Shown here piece by piece: positions 35,451 to 44,517 of a DNA stretch of 64,000 nt. Below the pieces are notes generated by a model. It searched no databases and was not told the origin of the DNA. It was given only the letters and a program-made list of their open reading frames with translations. The position numbers and the translations under genes are program-made. The number at the start of each line of letters is the position of its first letter. Position 1 is the stretch's first letter. Origin of the DNA: Petroclostridium sp. X23 (GTDB lineage: Bacteria; Bacillota; Clostridia; SK-Y3); NCBI RefSeq assembly GCF_030013905.1, contig NZ_CP124862.1, positions 2,855,051 through 2,919,050 on the forward strand, given 5' to 3'.

Positions 35451-36007
35451 TCCCCGTATCTTGGATATAGTTCATGCTCTATCTGCAAAACGTCCAACAC
35501 TTTCCCCACCGCAAAATTTATTACATCATCAATGGTGGAGGGCTGTGTATAGAATGCGGGAACCGGTGGAATAATTACCGCTCCCGCCTGTGCAGCATGC
35601 AATAAATTTTTAATATGTATAAGGCTTAGCGGTGTTTCCCGCGGTACCAAAATAAGTCTCCGACCTTCCTTGATTGTCACATCCGCCGCCCTCTGCATCA
35701 AATTGGAAGAAATACCGTTAGCAATGCCTGCCAGCGTTCCCATGCTGCATGGCATAATAATCATCCCGTCGGTTTTCACCGAACCGCTGGCAATAGACGC
35801 GCCGATATTATCTATATCATGAAGTACCAAGTTCGAATGTTCTTCAACTTGTGATAATCCCATTTCATCCTTTAATACCCTGCGGCCGGCATGGGTAATG
35901 ACCAAATCTACTTTATATCCCTTCTTTAACAATTGCTGTACCAGCCGATATCCCATGACTACGCCACTGGCTCCTGTAATTCCTACCACATATCTTCTGT
36001 CGTTCAC
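35444..36007 (-). CDS. ubiX: UbiX-type flavin prenyltransferase
   Basis: A 187-aa protein with VVGITGASGVVMGYRLVQ (FMN site), MIIMPCSMGTLAGIANGIS and LVPRETPLSLIHIKNLL, all UbiX hallmarks. It prenylates FMN from dimethylallyl phosphate to make the cofactor required by the UbiD decarboxylase encoded two genes on. In menaquinone-futalosine organisms this gene serves the late decarboxylation (the mqnM role). The start is GTG at 36007. Confidence 0.94.
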   Translation of the reverse strand: MNDRRYVVGITGASGVVMGYRLVQQLLKKGYKVDLVITHAGRRVLKDEMGLSQVEEHSNLVLHDIDNIGASIASGSVKTDGMIIMPCSMGTLAGIANGISSNLMQRAADVTIKEGRRLILVPRETPLSLIHIKNLLHAAQAGAVIIPPVPAFYTQPSTIDDVINFAVGKVLDVLQIEHELYPRYGDN

Positions 36008-36084
36008 TTTTATCCTTCTTTCTTTATTAGTGGGGAGTGAGAAGTTGGATAGTGGAGAGAGATTAAAGACTCCTCACTCCTCAC

Positions 36085-36978
36085 TTAAAATATGTCAATA
36101 GCCACACCTATGAATACAACAATCCCTACCAGTTCATTTACGTTATATGATGCAATCTTAACATTTTGAAGGTTCTGCGGCGATACCAATTTATGCTCAT
36201 AAATCAACATCAATGCAACTACCGTCACCGAAGTATAATAGGCCCACCCCATACGATAAAAGATTGGTACAATATATAATAAAATCACTGCCGCCAAATG
36301 GCATAACGATGATATCCTCAGCGCTCCTTCAATCCCGAATCGGGCCGGTACGGAATGTATCTCATGTTTTATATCAAATTCATAGTCCAAGGTTCCGTAG
36401 ATAATATCAAACCCTGCAACCCAAAGCGCAACAACCGCCCAAAATATAAAAGGCGTGATAATATCCGGGAAACTAATCTCCCCGGTGATTGCCAGCCAGC
36501 CGCCCATAGGTGCTCCTCCTACGGCTGCCCCCAGTACAAAATGGCACATCCATGTGAATCTCTTTGTATAGGAATAAATAATAAATAAAGATAGTGGGAT
36601 TGGCAAAAGGTAACTGCAAATCGGATTGATCATAAAAGCCGAAATGATGAGTAGTACAAAACACGCAACGGCAACTAAGAGCACCTCCCACTTTTTCAAT
36701 ATGCCTTTTGGAATATGTCTTATAGCCGTCCTGGGATTAGCGGCATCTATATCACTGTCTATCAAGCGGTTTAAGGCATTTGCTCCATTTCTTGCCCCAA
36801 ACATGGCAAGTAAAATCCATACAACTTTGGATATCGGAGGCATTCCGCCTTGAGCCACCATTACACCAATAAAAGCAAACGGCAGCGCGAATAGCGTATG
36901 CCTGAATATAACCATGTCACTGATGTTTTTTACTTTAGAAGTGACTTTGGAACTATATTGTAGAATATCCACTTCCAT
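36085..36978 (-). CDS. ubiA: UbiA-family prenyltransferase (MqnP-like)
   Basis: About 297 aa with eight to nine membrane segments. The first aspartate motif is NALNRLIDSDIDAANPRT and the second is DIIYGTLDYEFD. It attaches a polyprenyl tail to an aromatic acid: 4-hydroxybenzoate in ubiquinone synthesis, or dihydroxynaphthoate in the menaquinone-futalosine path. With ubiX, ubiD and a polyprenyl synthase alongside and an anaerobic-type genome, the MqnP role is more likely. AAAGGAG lies only 2 nt before the ATG at 36978, so the GTG at 36972 may be the true start. Confidence 0.9.
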   Translation of the reverse strand: MEVDILQYSSKVTSKVKNISDMVIFRHTLFALPFAFIGVMVAQGGMPPISKVVWILLAMFGARNGANALNRLIDSDIDAANPRTAIRHIPKGILKKWEVLLVAVACFVLLIISAFMINPICSYLLPIPLSLFIIYSYTKRFTWMCHFVLGAAVGGAPMGGWLAITGEISFPDIITPFIFWAVVALWVAGFDIIYGTLDYEFDIKHEIHSVPARFGIEGALRISSLCHLAAVILLYIVPIFYRMGWAYYTSVTVVALMLIYEHKLVSPQNLQNVKIASYNVNELVGIVVFIGVAIDIF

Positions 36979-37290
36979 TACTCCTTTTTTTAATAGTTCA
37001 CAGTTCACGGTTCACAGTTCACAGATTTTCCTATAGTATTCTGTGAATTTTCTTCGAACTATATATAGATAAGGTATATATGATGCTCTCACTTAAGCTT
37101 TGGTAGGGGCGGACGACTCTGTCCGCCCGCAATACGGCAAAGCACATCGGGCGACAGAGTCGTCCGCCCCTACCAATAGCCATTTATTCTACTACTAGTT
37201 AAAAGTTAAATCCAAGATACTTTAAACTTGGATTCTTCTTACCTATATGAACCGTAAGCAATAATTTCCTATTATTCATATACGCACGAC
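36979..37290. other. Gene-free stretch with two repeat types
   Basis: It holds four TTCACAG-type heptamers at 36996-37025 and the GGGGCGGACGAC palindrome at 37102-37174. No coding frame or RNA gene seen. Confidence 0.55.
37102..37174. repeat. 73-bp GGGGCGGACGAC palindrome, copy 2
   Basis: Arms GGTAGGGGCGGACGACTCTG and its exact complement CAGAGTCGTCCGCCCCTACC, with a further CGCCCG/CGGGCG pairing nearly closing the hairpin around an 18-nt loop. Homologous to 16488-16563. Much richer in GC than the flanks. Confidence 0.8.
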
Positions 37291-38730
37291 TTAATCGATC
37301 CCATATTCTTTCCATTTCTTATCTACTAATTCTTTTATCTCTTGATCCATCTCAATATCATCCGGCCATTCGCGCAGATGGCCTTCCTCCGGCCATTTCT
37401 TAGTAGCATCGATCCCCATCTTATGTCCGTAATGCGGCAACGGAGATGAATGGTCCAGCGCATCTAACGGCCCTTCTGTAATCACAACGTCTCTTTTTGC
37501 ATCAATATTATTAAAAACTTTCCATGCCACTATCGACAAATCATGGGGGCTCACTGTATGATCAACAACAATCACCATTTTGGTAAACATCATCTGTCCC
37601 ATCCCCCATACAGTATTCATAATTTTCTTAGCATGCCCCGGATAGCTTTTCTTTATAGAGATGATGACACAATTATGAAATACTCCTTCCAATGGCATAT
37701 TAATATCCAAAATTTCAGGATTTTGCATTTGCAGCAAAGGAAGAAATATTCTTTCAGTAGCTTTCGCAATAAAACAGTCCTCCATAGGTGGCTTCCCTAC
37801 GATGGTTGCAGAATAGATCGGATTCTTCTTTCGCGTAACACAGGTTACATGAAAAACCGGATACTTATCCTTCAGCGAATAATATCCCGTATGATCTCCA
37901 AAAGGCCCTTCTTCTCTGTATTCATTCAGATCAACATAACCTTCCAGCACAAATTCCGCGTGAGCAGGAACTTCAATATCATTGGTAATGCATTTTACCA
38001 CTTCTACCGGTTTCTTTCTTAAAAATCCCGCAAATAAATATTCACTGATTTCTTTAGGCAAAGGTGCAGTCGCAGAATAAACGGTCGCGGGATCTGCCCC
38101 TATCGCAACAGATACAGGCATCTTATTTTCGCTCTCTTTATAACGATTATAGTTTTCACGGCCATCTTTATGTAAATGCCAGTGCATACCGGTAGTGGTC
38201 TTATCATACACCTGCAGTCTATACATCCCCATATTCATACCACCATTATGCGGATCTTTGGTTATAACCAGCGGAAGTGTGACAAACCTCCCTGCGTCCT
38301 GGGGCCAACATTTTAATATAGGAATTTTATCCAAATCCGGCTCTTCTATCACTTCTTGGCATGGCGCTTTGGTTACTCTTTTCGGGAAAATATTTGCGAG
38401 TTGTAGCAGTTTGGGTGCCGCTTTTACTTTATTGATCAAACCAATGTAATTGGACGGCTTTATTAATTCCCGTATTTCTTGCGCAATATCATCCAAACTA
38501 TTAACTCCCAGTGCAAGATTCATCCTTTCATAAGAACCGAATGCGTTCATTAATACAGGATAGTCTGAACCCTTTACGTTTTCAAATAATAGAGCCGGGC
38601 CACCTTTTTTGGATACCCTATCAGTGATCTCGGTGATTTCAAGCTCACTATTTACCTCTGTCTGTATTCTTTTTAGCAATCCTTTTTTCTCAAGAATCTC
38701 AACAAACTCTCGAATGTCCCTATATGACAT
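37291..38730 (-). CDS. ubiD: UbiD-family decarboxylase
   Basis: A 479-aa enzyme of full length. GMNMGMYRLQVYD, the prFMN/metal region, and EGPFGDHTGYY with the conserved Glu and Asp residues mark UbiD. It needs prenylated FMN from UbiX. In this context the likely substrate is prenylated dihydroxynaphthoate (the mqnL role) or a 4-hydroxybenzoate derivative. The ATG at 38730 follows AAAGGAGGG; the nine codons upstream are not needed. It starts 40 nt after the polyprenyl synthase gene. Confidence 0.94.
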   Translation of the reverse strand: MSYRDIREFVEILEKKGLLKRIQTEVNSELEITEITDRVSKKGGPALLFENVKGSDYPVLMNAFGSYERMNLALGVNSLDDIAQEIRELIKPSNYIGLINKVKAAPKLLQLANIFPKRVTKAPCQEVIEEPDLDKIPILKCWPQDAGRFVTLPLVITKDPHNGGMNMGMYRLQVYDKTTTGMHWHLHKDGRENYNRYKESENKMPVSVAIGADPATVYSATAPLPKEISEYLFAGFLRKKPVEVVKCITNDIEVPAHAEFVLEGYVDLNEYREEGPFGDHTGYYSLKDKYPVFHVTCVTRKKNPIYSATIVGKPPMEDCFIAKATERIFLPLLQMQNPEILDINMPLEGVFHNCVIISIKKSYPGHAKKIMNTVWGMGQMMFTKMVIVVDHTVSPHDLSIVAWKVFNNIDAKRDVVITEGPLDALDHSSPLPHYGHKMGIDATKKWPEEGHLREWPDDIEMDQEIKELVDKKWKEYGID

Positions 38731-38770
38731 TGGCTGCCCTCCTTTCACTCTATACATCTTTCAATTCCAT

Positions 38771-39739
38771 TTATGTATTTCTGCCAATTAACTGATCTAA
38801 TATACTGCTCATAATTTCCTTGCTTGCTCCATCGGGCAGCACTTTTAAACTCTTCTGTGCTTTATTGATATATTTTGTGGCCAATTTTTGTGCATAGTCT
38901 ACCCCACCCGATGCAAACGCAATTTCGGATATTTGCCTGCCATCTTCTACAGAATGCTGATTCTTGTTTAGAAGTTCTTTGATACTTGCACTGTACTCTT
39001 TATTCTGGATTGCATATATAATAGGCAGTGTATATATGCCTTGCGTATAGTCATTATTTGCAGGCTTACCCATCATGGTTTTTTTTCCTGTGAAATCCAT
39101 CACATCATCTGTGATCTGAAATGCCATCCCCATATTCATGCCATATCCTGCCAGATCATTGACCATTTGCTTGCTGCACGCCGCCTCATAAGCACCTATA
39201 TAACTGCTGGCGCTAAACAGAATCGCCGTTTTTGCCGCAATCCGCTTGAGATACCCAATGACACTCAAATCGGTCTTATACCTGTAATGATATTGCTGTA
39301 TTTCTCCTTCGCACACTACTCTTAGCGCTCTAGCCAGCTTTTTTGTGTTTTCTATATCGTTAAATCCCGAAATAAGTAAAAACGCTTTACACAAAAGGAA
39401 ATCTCCTGTAAACACCGCGATATCTTTGCCCCATCGTGATTGAACTGTTTGTGTGCCTCTTCTCAAATTGGCTTCATCAATAATATCATCATGAATGAGC
39501 GTTGCCATATGCAGCATTTCTACAGCGGCTGCCAGCGGAATAATCTTTTCCCGGCTATAGTCACCTGCCTTTGCGGCAAGCACCATCAGCAAAGGTCTTA
39601 ACCTCTTTCCTCCCGACTGCAGCATTTGCTGGGTCGCATCATTAACCAATGCCTGCTTGGCACGTACATTCTTTATCAATTTTTCCTCTATTAACTTCAT
39701 TTCGTATGCTATCTCAGGATAGCCTGATAATAATTCCAT
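38771..39739 (-). CDS. hepT: Long-chain polyprenyl diphosphate synthase
   Basis: A 322-aa trans-prenyltransferase. First Asp-rich motif LIHDDIIDEANLRRG, second FQITDDVMDFTGKK, plus GGKRLRP near residue 48. It builds the C30-C50 isoprenoid tail for quinones. Chain length cannot be read reliably by eye, so HepT, IspB and octaprenyl variants remain open. Immediately followed by ubiD, it supplies the tail for UbiA. Confidence 0.92.
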   Translation of the reverse strand: MELLSGYPEIAYEMKLIEEKLIKNVRAKQALVNDATQQMLQSGGKRLRPLLMVLAAKAGDYSREKIIPLAAAVEMLHMATLIHDDIIDEANLRRGTQTVQSRWGKDIAVFTGDFLLCKAFLLISGFNDIENTKKLARALRVVCEGEIQQYHYRYKTDLSVIGYLKRIAAKTAILFSASSYIGAYEAACSKQMVNDLAGYGMNMGMAFQITDDVMDFTGKKTMMGKPANNDYTQGIYTLPIIYAIQNKEYSASIKELLNKNQHSVEDGRQISEIAFASGGVDYAQKLATKYINKAQKSLKVLPDGASKEIMSSILDQLIGRNT

Positions 39740-39759
39740 AACACACCCACATAAATTTT

Positions 39760-40854
39760 TTATTGTAGTTTATACTCGTCGTCTATAATTTCTATCTTCC
39801 CTTTTAGACCTTTTGTAGTACGTACTTGTTTATATTGGTTAATTGTCATTGCTTCTATGCCGGGCTGCGATTCAATAAGCTGCAGTCCCTTTTCTTCTCC
39901 CAATAAAAATAAACTGGTAGATAATGCATCAGCGTCCATAGAATTTTCCGCAATAATCGTTGCGCTGATCAAGCCGCTGGAAGCAGGATATCCCGTAAAC
40001 GGATTTAAAATATGATGATAAATCTTTCCGTCCTTTTTAAAATTCCGTTCATATGGGCCGGATGTAACGATCGCCTTGTCCGATACGTTTATTACAGCCA
40101 TTAATATGCCCCGCCCTTCAGCCGGGTTTTGAATTCCTATCCGCCAATCTGTTTGCATGGATTGCTTGTCCCCCTTAATTGCTGCACGAATATACTGCAT
40201 AAGACTTATTTTCTTCTTGCCAAGAACAATCACATTTCCTCCAAGATCAGCATAAGCACTTTTAATACCATGGTTTTTTAACACCCTTATGACTTCATCC
40301 GCTGCATACCCTTTCGCGATGCCTCCAAGGTCAATCCCCGATCCTTCTTGCAGAAGCTTTACACTGTGTTCATCCTCATTAAGCTGTATCTTCTCATATC
40401 CGATTTTATTAATAGCTTGTTGTATCTCCGATTCTTCCGGCACCTTCGGTTTTTCACTCCCAATAGCCCATAAATCCCCTAAAGGCTTAATACTAATATC
40501 AAAATTGCCGCCTGTCAATTGTGAATAATATAATCCTCTTTTTACAACCTGAAACGTATTATCTCCTATCTTAACAGCTGTATTCGGTTTGCTGTGATTT
40601 AAGTTCCATATATCACTGCCCTTAGTGTACGCACTCATGGTATCTTCAATTTCCTGTATCCTATCCATAGCTGCATCAATCGCTTTTTCCGCATTTCCAC
40701 CATATGCTTTTATGCTTATGACGGTAGAAAGCATAAAATCTGTTTTTGAAGCTGATTTTTCATTTAAGGGATTAAAAAGAGTAACTCCTGATACAATGAT
40801 AACTACTAATAAAATGGTTAATAGCAGCTTCAAGTGCCGCATAATAAATCTCAT
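39760..40854 (-). CDS. apbE: FAD:protein FMN transferase (ApbE family)
   Basis: A 364-aa protein with an N-terminal membrane anchor (LLLTILLVVIIVSGVTLF) and the ApbE domain: MSAYTKGSDIWNLNHS, GIDLGGIAKGYAADEV (Mg/FAD site) and HHILNPFTGYPA. There is no lipobox cysteine, so it is membrane-anchored rather than lipidated. It covalently attaches FMN to extracytoplasmic flavoproteins such as RnfG/NqrC or other redox proteins. Its position in the quinone/NADH dehydrogenase cluster fits electron transport. The ATG at 40854 has GGAGG 9 nt upstream. Confidence 0.92.
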   Translation of the reverse strand: MRFIMRHLKLLLTILLVVIIVSGVTLFNPLNEKSASKTDFMLSTVISIKAYGGNAEKAIDAAMDRIQEIEDTMSAYTKGSDIWNLNHSKPNTAVKIGDNTFQVVKRGLYYSQLTGGNFDISIKPLGDLWAIGSEKPKVPEESEIQQAINKIGYEKIQLNEDEHSVKLLQEGSGIDLGGIAKGYAADEVIRVLKNHGIKSAYADLGGNVIVLGKKKISLMQYIRAAIKGDKQSMQTDWRIGIQNPAEGRGILMAVINVSDKAIVTSGPYERNFKKDGKIYHHILNPFTGYPASSGLISATIIAENSMDADALSTSLFLLGEEKGLQLIESQPGIEAMTINQYKQVRTTKGLKGKIEIIDDEYKLQ

Positions 40855-41331
40855 ATTCCTTTCCTCCAATAATATTAAGATGCATAGCGAAAATACTGAG
40901 AGACATTCATTAAATTACTAATGAAAAACGTTCAGTATCTTAGCACATCGGTTTAAATAGACTCCCATATTAAAATTAGTATTTTACTCTGTATTCCAAA
41001 CTATCCTATAAAATAATAGCATATATAAAAACCGATTTAAAGTATAATGCTCTAACAATTAATTTTGGTCAATTTGTTCGCAGATAAAAAATATAACAGG
41101 GATATCTGATTAATTCTAACTCCCTGTTATATAAAAATAACACCCTCTTAGAGGTTCCCACCCGATTTTAACATCATTTTCAAGTCATTATAAGTATTTA
41201 CTCTTTAAAAAATTTATATGCACTGATATCCCTACTCCCACCATTTCTAAACAACTGGATAGAATAATTAATTTAATAAGATTTTTCAAGAATGGAAATA
41301 ACTAAAATTGCAATGATAAGGAGGTTTTACT
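40855..41331. other. Divergent intergenic region between apbE and ndh
   Basis: A 477-bp AT-rich region holding the promoters of both units. A hairpin TATAACAGGGA (41092-41102) with TCCCTGTTATA (41121-41131) has an 11-bp stem followed by TAAAAATAA; it could be a terminator or a regulatory stem in the ndh leader. No gene seen. Confidence 0.5.
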
Positions 41332-43071
41332 ATGACCCAAAAAAGTATCGTTATTCTCGGCGGAGGTTATGCTGGAATAGAAGCAGCAAAAGAACTTCAT
41401 AAATATTTCAAAAGAAATCCTGAGATATCCATTATACTGATAGACCAAAATCCATTTCATGGCTTAATTACTGAATTGCACGAAGTAGCAGGATTTAGAG
41501 TAGAGAATGACAGCGTTAAAATTCCTTTAAAACATATCCTGCGATATACCAAAGTTCGCTTTATTAATGAAAGAGCTCAGAAAGTAGATCTGGAAAATAA
41601 TAAAATAGTTTTAGATAGCGGTGAAATAACTTATGACTATCTTGTGGTAGCGACAGGAAGTGAACCATCTTCTTTTGGAATACCCGGCATTGAAGAACAC
41701 TCATTCTTTCTGTGGTCATTGGAAGATGCCATTAAAATCAAACAGCAAGTAATAAAAATGTTTGATCTGGCGAAATCAGAAAAAGATATTGAAAAACGGA
41801 AGGAGTTACTCACCTTTGTGGTTGGCGGAGGTGGTTTTACCGGGGTAGAAATGATAGGTGAACTAATGCAGTGGACAAGATATCTTGCAAAAGAGTACAG
41901 AATTAGTCCAAAAGAAGTACGATTAATCATTATCGAAGCTCTACCCCAAATACTTTATTCGTTAAAAGAAAATCTCGCACAGAAAGCGATCGGTTATCTC
42001 AAGAAAAATAACGTAGAGTTGATGACCAATTCCCCTATTATTGAAGTGACCCCCCAGTCAGTAACTGTAAAAAGTGGCCAGACCATCAAAACACAAACGG
42101 TCATCTGGACTTCAGGAGTACAAGCCAACAGCTTTGTAAAGGAAACGGGATTGACCCTGACAAAAAGAAACAGAATAGAAGTAGACAAATATTTGCGCAC
42201 TACGCAACATCCCAATGTATACGCAGTTGGAGATAATGCTTATTCATTAGATGATGCAGGAAATGGTGTTCCTCCTTTTGTGGAAGCAGCCTTGCAAACC
42301 GCACATACGGCAGCTTATAATCTTGCCAACGATATTAAAGTCATTGATAAAAAGAAGGAATTCAAACCGAATTTCCATGGAGTATTGGTATCCATCGGAA
42401 GTATCTACGGGGTAGCTGATCTCATGGGCTTCGGCTTATCATGGATATTTGCTACAGCCATGAAACATATTGTAAACCTACACTATATCTTTGAAGTGGG
42501 AGGTCTGGAAAGCTGTATCAAATATCTTCAGCACCATTTTCTGGTCAATGCAAGGCGTAAACCCTTACTGGCAGAAGCTTTCATTGACCATGTGAATGCC
42601 CGTTCCAGGTCGTACTGGCTGGCCATAGCAAGGATTGCTTTAGGCTTTGTGTGGCTGATATCGGCTATTGATAAAGTTTCTCATGGTTGGCTCGCCATAG
42701 GAGATAAGCTGGTTTCGGGCGCGTCATTGCAGCTTGTGGGACCGGACTCTCCAACATCTTATATCTGGTTTGTAGAAAACTTTATCTATAGATATCCATT
42801 GCTATTTCAGATTACCATCACTTTAACGGAATTATTTATTGCTGCCACCTTCTTAAGCGGAGCTTTTACATTTTTGGGTGCCGCAGCTGCGATTTTTATG
42901 AATATTAACTTCTTCCTGTCCGGAACCGGCCAGCTTTATCTGCTTTTAGCGCATATTCCGATGCTAGGCGGTGCCGGAAGAGCATTCGGCCTTGATCATT
43001 ACATCATGCCTTATCTGATGAAACAGTTAAGATTCTGGCAGCGAAACGGCACCATCAATCTCAAAAAGTAG
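41332..43071 (+). CDS. ndh: Type II NADH dehydrogenase fused to a DoxX-like membrane domain
   Basis: A 579-aa protein. The N-terminal about 420 residues are an NDH-2-type flavoprotein: FAD motif ILGGGYAGIEAAKEL (8-22), NADH motif VVGGGGFTGVEMIGEL (163-178), and AVGDNAYSLDDAG plus PPFVEAALQTAH. From about residue 425 there is a four-segment membrane domain matching DoxX (ARIALGFVWLISAIDKVSHG, LTELFIAATFLSGAFTF, LLAHIPMLGGAGRAFGLDH). NDH-2 oxidises NADH and reduces quinone without pumping protons. The DoxX part may anchor the enzyme or form the quinone site. RBS AAGGAGG precedes the ATG. It diverges from the menaquinone/ApbE unit. Confidence 0.92.
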   Translation: MTQKSIVILGGGYAGIEAAKELHKYFKRNPEISIILIDQNPFHGLITELHEVAGFRVENDSVKIPLKHILRYTKVRFINERAQKVDLENNKIVLDSGEITYDYLVVATGSEPSSFGIPGIEEHSFFLWSLEDAIKIKQQVIKMFDLAKSEKDIEKRKELLTFVVGGGGFTGVEMIGELMQWTRYLAKEYRISPKEVRLIIIEALPQILYSLKENLAQKAIGYLKKNNVELMTNSPIIEVTPQSVTVKSGQTIKTQTVIWTSGVQANSFVKETGLTLTKRNRIEVDKYLRTTQHPNVYAVGDNAYSLDDAGNGVPPFVEAALQTAHTAAYNLANDIKVIDKKKEFKPNFHGVLVSIGSIYGVADLMGFGLSWIFATAMKHIVNLHYIFEVGGLESCIKYLQHHFLVNARRKPLLAEAFIDHVNARSRSYWLAIARIALGFVWLISAIDKVSHGWLAIGDKLVSGASLQLVGPDSPTSYIWFVENFIYRYPLLFQITITLTELFIAATFLSGAFTFLGAAAAIFMNINFFLSGTGQLYLLLAHIPMLGGAGRAFGLDHYIMPYLMKQLRFWQRNGTINLKK

Positions 43072-43088
43072 ATAACTATATAATATAT

Positions 43089-43144
43089 AAAGGGCTGGGA
43101 TTGAATGCAAAAAGAAATATTTTCGCATTCAATCCCAGCCCTTT
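43089..43144. terminator. Bidirectional terminator between ndh and bioY
   Basis: AAAGGGCTGGGATTGAATGC and its exact complement form a 20-bp stem with a 16-nt loop, flanked by A- and T-rich tracts. It separates the convergent ndh and bioY genes. Confidence 0.85.
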
Positions 43145-43174
43145 ATATATTATATTTAAACTTCTGATCCTTCC

Positions 43175-43753
43175 TCAACTCTTTTGTTCAGCCACCGGTA
43201 TTAATCGTGCACGTCTTAGTATCGGTACGATCTGGGCTGCAACCACTGCAACAATGACAAACATAATCAGATCTTTTAGAATGAAGGGAAAGAATCCGGC
43301 AGACAACGCGCCCATTATATTCATACTCGCCTTGTTCATATAAAATTTAACGATAAGGTATATATAAGGAACACCAATCAGATAGATGACGGCTAGACCG
43401 CTCATTACCGAAATAAGTGCATTCTTTAGGTTCATTACTTTTAATCTCTCGGATATTATACCGATCACATAAGCACCTGCCGCAAACCCAAGCAAATAAC
43501 CGAAAGATGGTTTCAAAACGTACATTAATCCTCCTCCTTCAGTAAATACCGGTATACCCGCCAATCCAATCGTTATGTACACAATCTGGGACATCAAACC
43601 AAGTCTCGCCCCAAGCAGTATACCTGCAAACGCACAGAAAAAAGGCTGAAACGTGAAAGGAATAACCGGAAAAAATATTTTTACCATCGCGCCTACCGCC
43701 ATTAATGCGGCAAATAAAGCCACCAAAATCATATCACGTGTTTTTAAGTTCAT
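43175..43753 (-). CDS. bioY: Biotin ECF transporter substrate-binding protein BioY
   Basis: A 192-aa membrane protein with about six segments. ALFAALMAVGAMVKIFFPVI, VPFTFQPFFCAFAGILLG, and YVLKPSFGYLLGFAAGAYV are BioY hallmarks. It binds biotin and works with a shared EcfAAT module or alone. The ATG at 43753 has GAGGAG 7 nt upstream. A BirA operator overlaps its promoter (43824-43856). It appears monocistronic with the terminator at 43089. Confidence 0.93.
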   Translation of the reverse strand: MNLKTRDMILVALFAALMAVGAMVKIFFPVIPFTFQPFFCAFAGILLGARLGLMSQIVYITIGLAGIPVFTEGGGLMYVLKPSFGYLLGFAAGAYVIGIISERLKVMNLKNALISVMSGLAVIYLIGVPYIYLIVKFYMNKASMNIMGALSAGFFPFILKDLIMFVIVAVVAAQIVPILRRARLIPVAEQKS

Positions 43754-43801
43754 TTGTTTGCTCCTCACTTTCTTATCTACATAATACAAACTACATTTAT
43801 T

Positions 43802-43830
43802 AGAATAATAGATAAAAAAGTAATTGTCAA
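43802..43830 (-). promoter_or_regulatory. bioY promoter
   Basis: -35 TTGACA (43830-43825) and -10 TATTCT (43807-43802) with a 17-bp spacer, read towards bioY. The -35 box lies inside the BirA operator. Confidence 0.75.
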
Positions 43831-43856
43831 CCTATTTTCATCATTTAGGTTTACAA
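43824..43856. promoter_or_regulatory. BirA operator of bioY
   Basis: TTGTCAACC, 15-bp spacer, GGTTTACAA: a close match to the Firmicute BirA consensus TTGTAAACC-N14/15-GGTTTACAA. It covers the bioY -35 box, so biotin-loaded BirA would block transcription. It also overlaps the last codons of the upstream gene (stop at 43841). Confidence 0.85.
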
Positions 43857-44383
43857 TTACTTTTAATCACATCATATCCATAAGTTCTATCAATAAATTT
43901 ACTGCCGTATTCATATTTTAACAAACCTAATGCCATATAAATATCTGCTGATGAGCCAAGTAAATTTAAAACAAATACAAGATCTCCAATCCATCCTGTA
44001 ATGAATAACGATATAAACGATATCATTAGTACCGGCGCCAGTAGAATTATACAAAATTGGATTCTTGCCATTGGCCTGCCTGAAACCTCCATGGTATATA
44101 CGTAAAATCCTCGAAATCCGTACTTGAGCTGCCCTCCAAACAGTTTATATGCGAAACCGTGAAGCATCTCATGGATAACCGTAATAGGAATCATTGCGCT
44201 TACCACCACTATCATAAAATTAATATAGATTTCCGGCAAGAGTTCTTTAAAACACCATATGATTAAGGGTTTTTCACAATATCCAGTTAGTATGGCAAAT
44301 ATTTTGTCATATAGAAAAACGGCAATACCCAACGCAATGATAAAGCATTTCGCATGTACTTTCCAATTCAGAATAAAAGACAT
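43841..44383 (-). CDS. DUF3267-like putative membrane zincin
   Basis: A 180-aa membrane protein with HEMLHGFAYKLFGGQLKYG, an HEXXH zinc site within a membrane segment, and about four hydrophobic stretches. This is the DUF3267 (putative zincin peptidase) pattern; no substrate is known. The ATG at 44383 follows AAGAGGTG. Its 3' end carries the BirA operator of bioY. Confidence 0.8.
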   Translation of the reverse strand: MSFILNWKVHAKCFIIALGIAVFLYDKIFAILTGYCEKPLIIWCFKELLPEIYINFMIVVVSAMIPITVIHEMLHGFAYKLFGGQLKYGFRGFYVYTMEVSGRPMARIQFCIILLAPVLMISFISLFITGWIGDLVFVLNLLGSSADIYMALGLLKYEYGSKFIDRTYGYDVIKSNCKPK

Positions 44384-44517
44384 GTTTTCACCTCTTATTA
44401 GAAGTATTAACATCTCTTTTATTCATATTCATTAATGATCACTTCATGTCAATTTTTAGCATATGTATTCTTTCAAAATACTTCAAATCTTCCACTTCTG
44501 ATAAAAGGTCTTATTAT

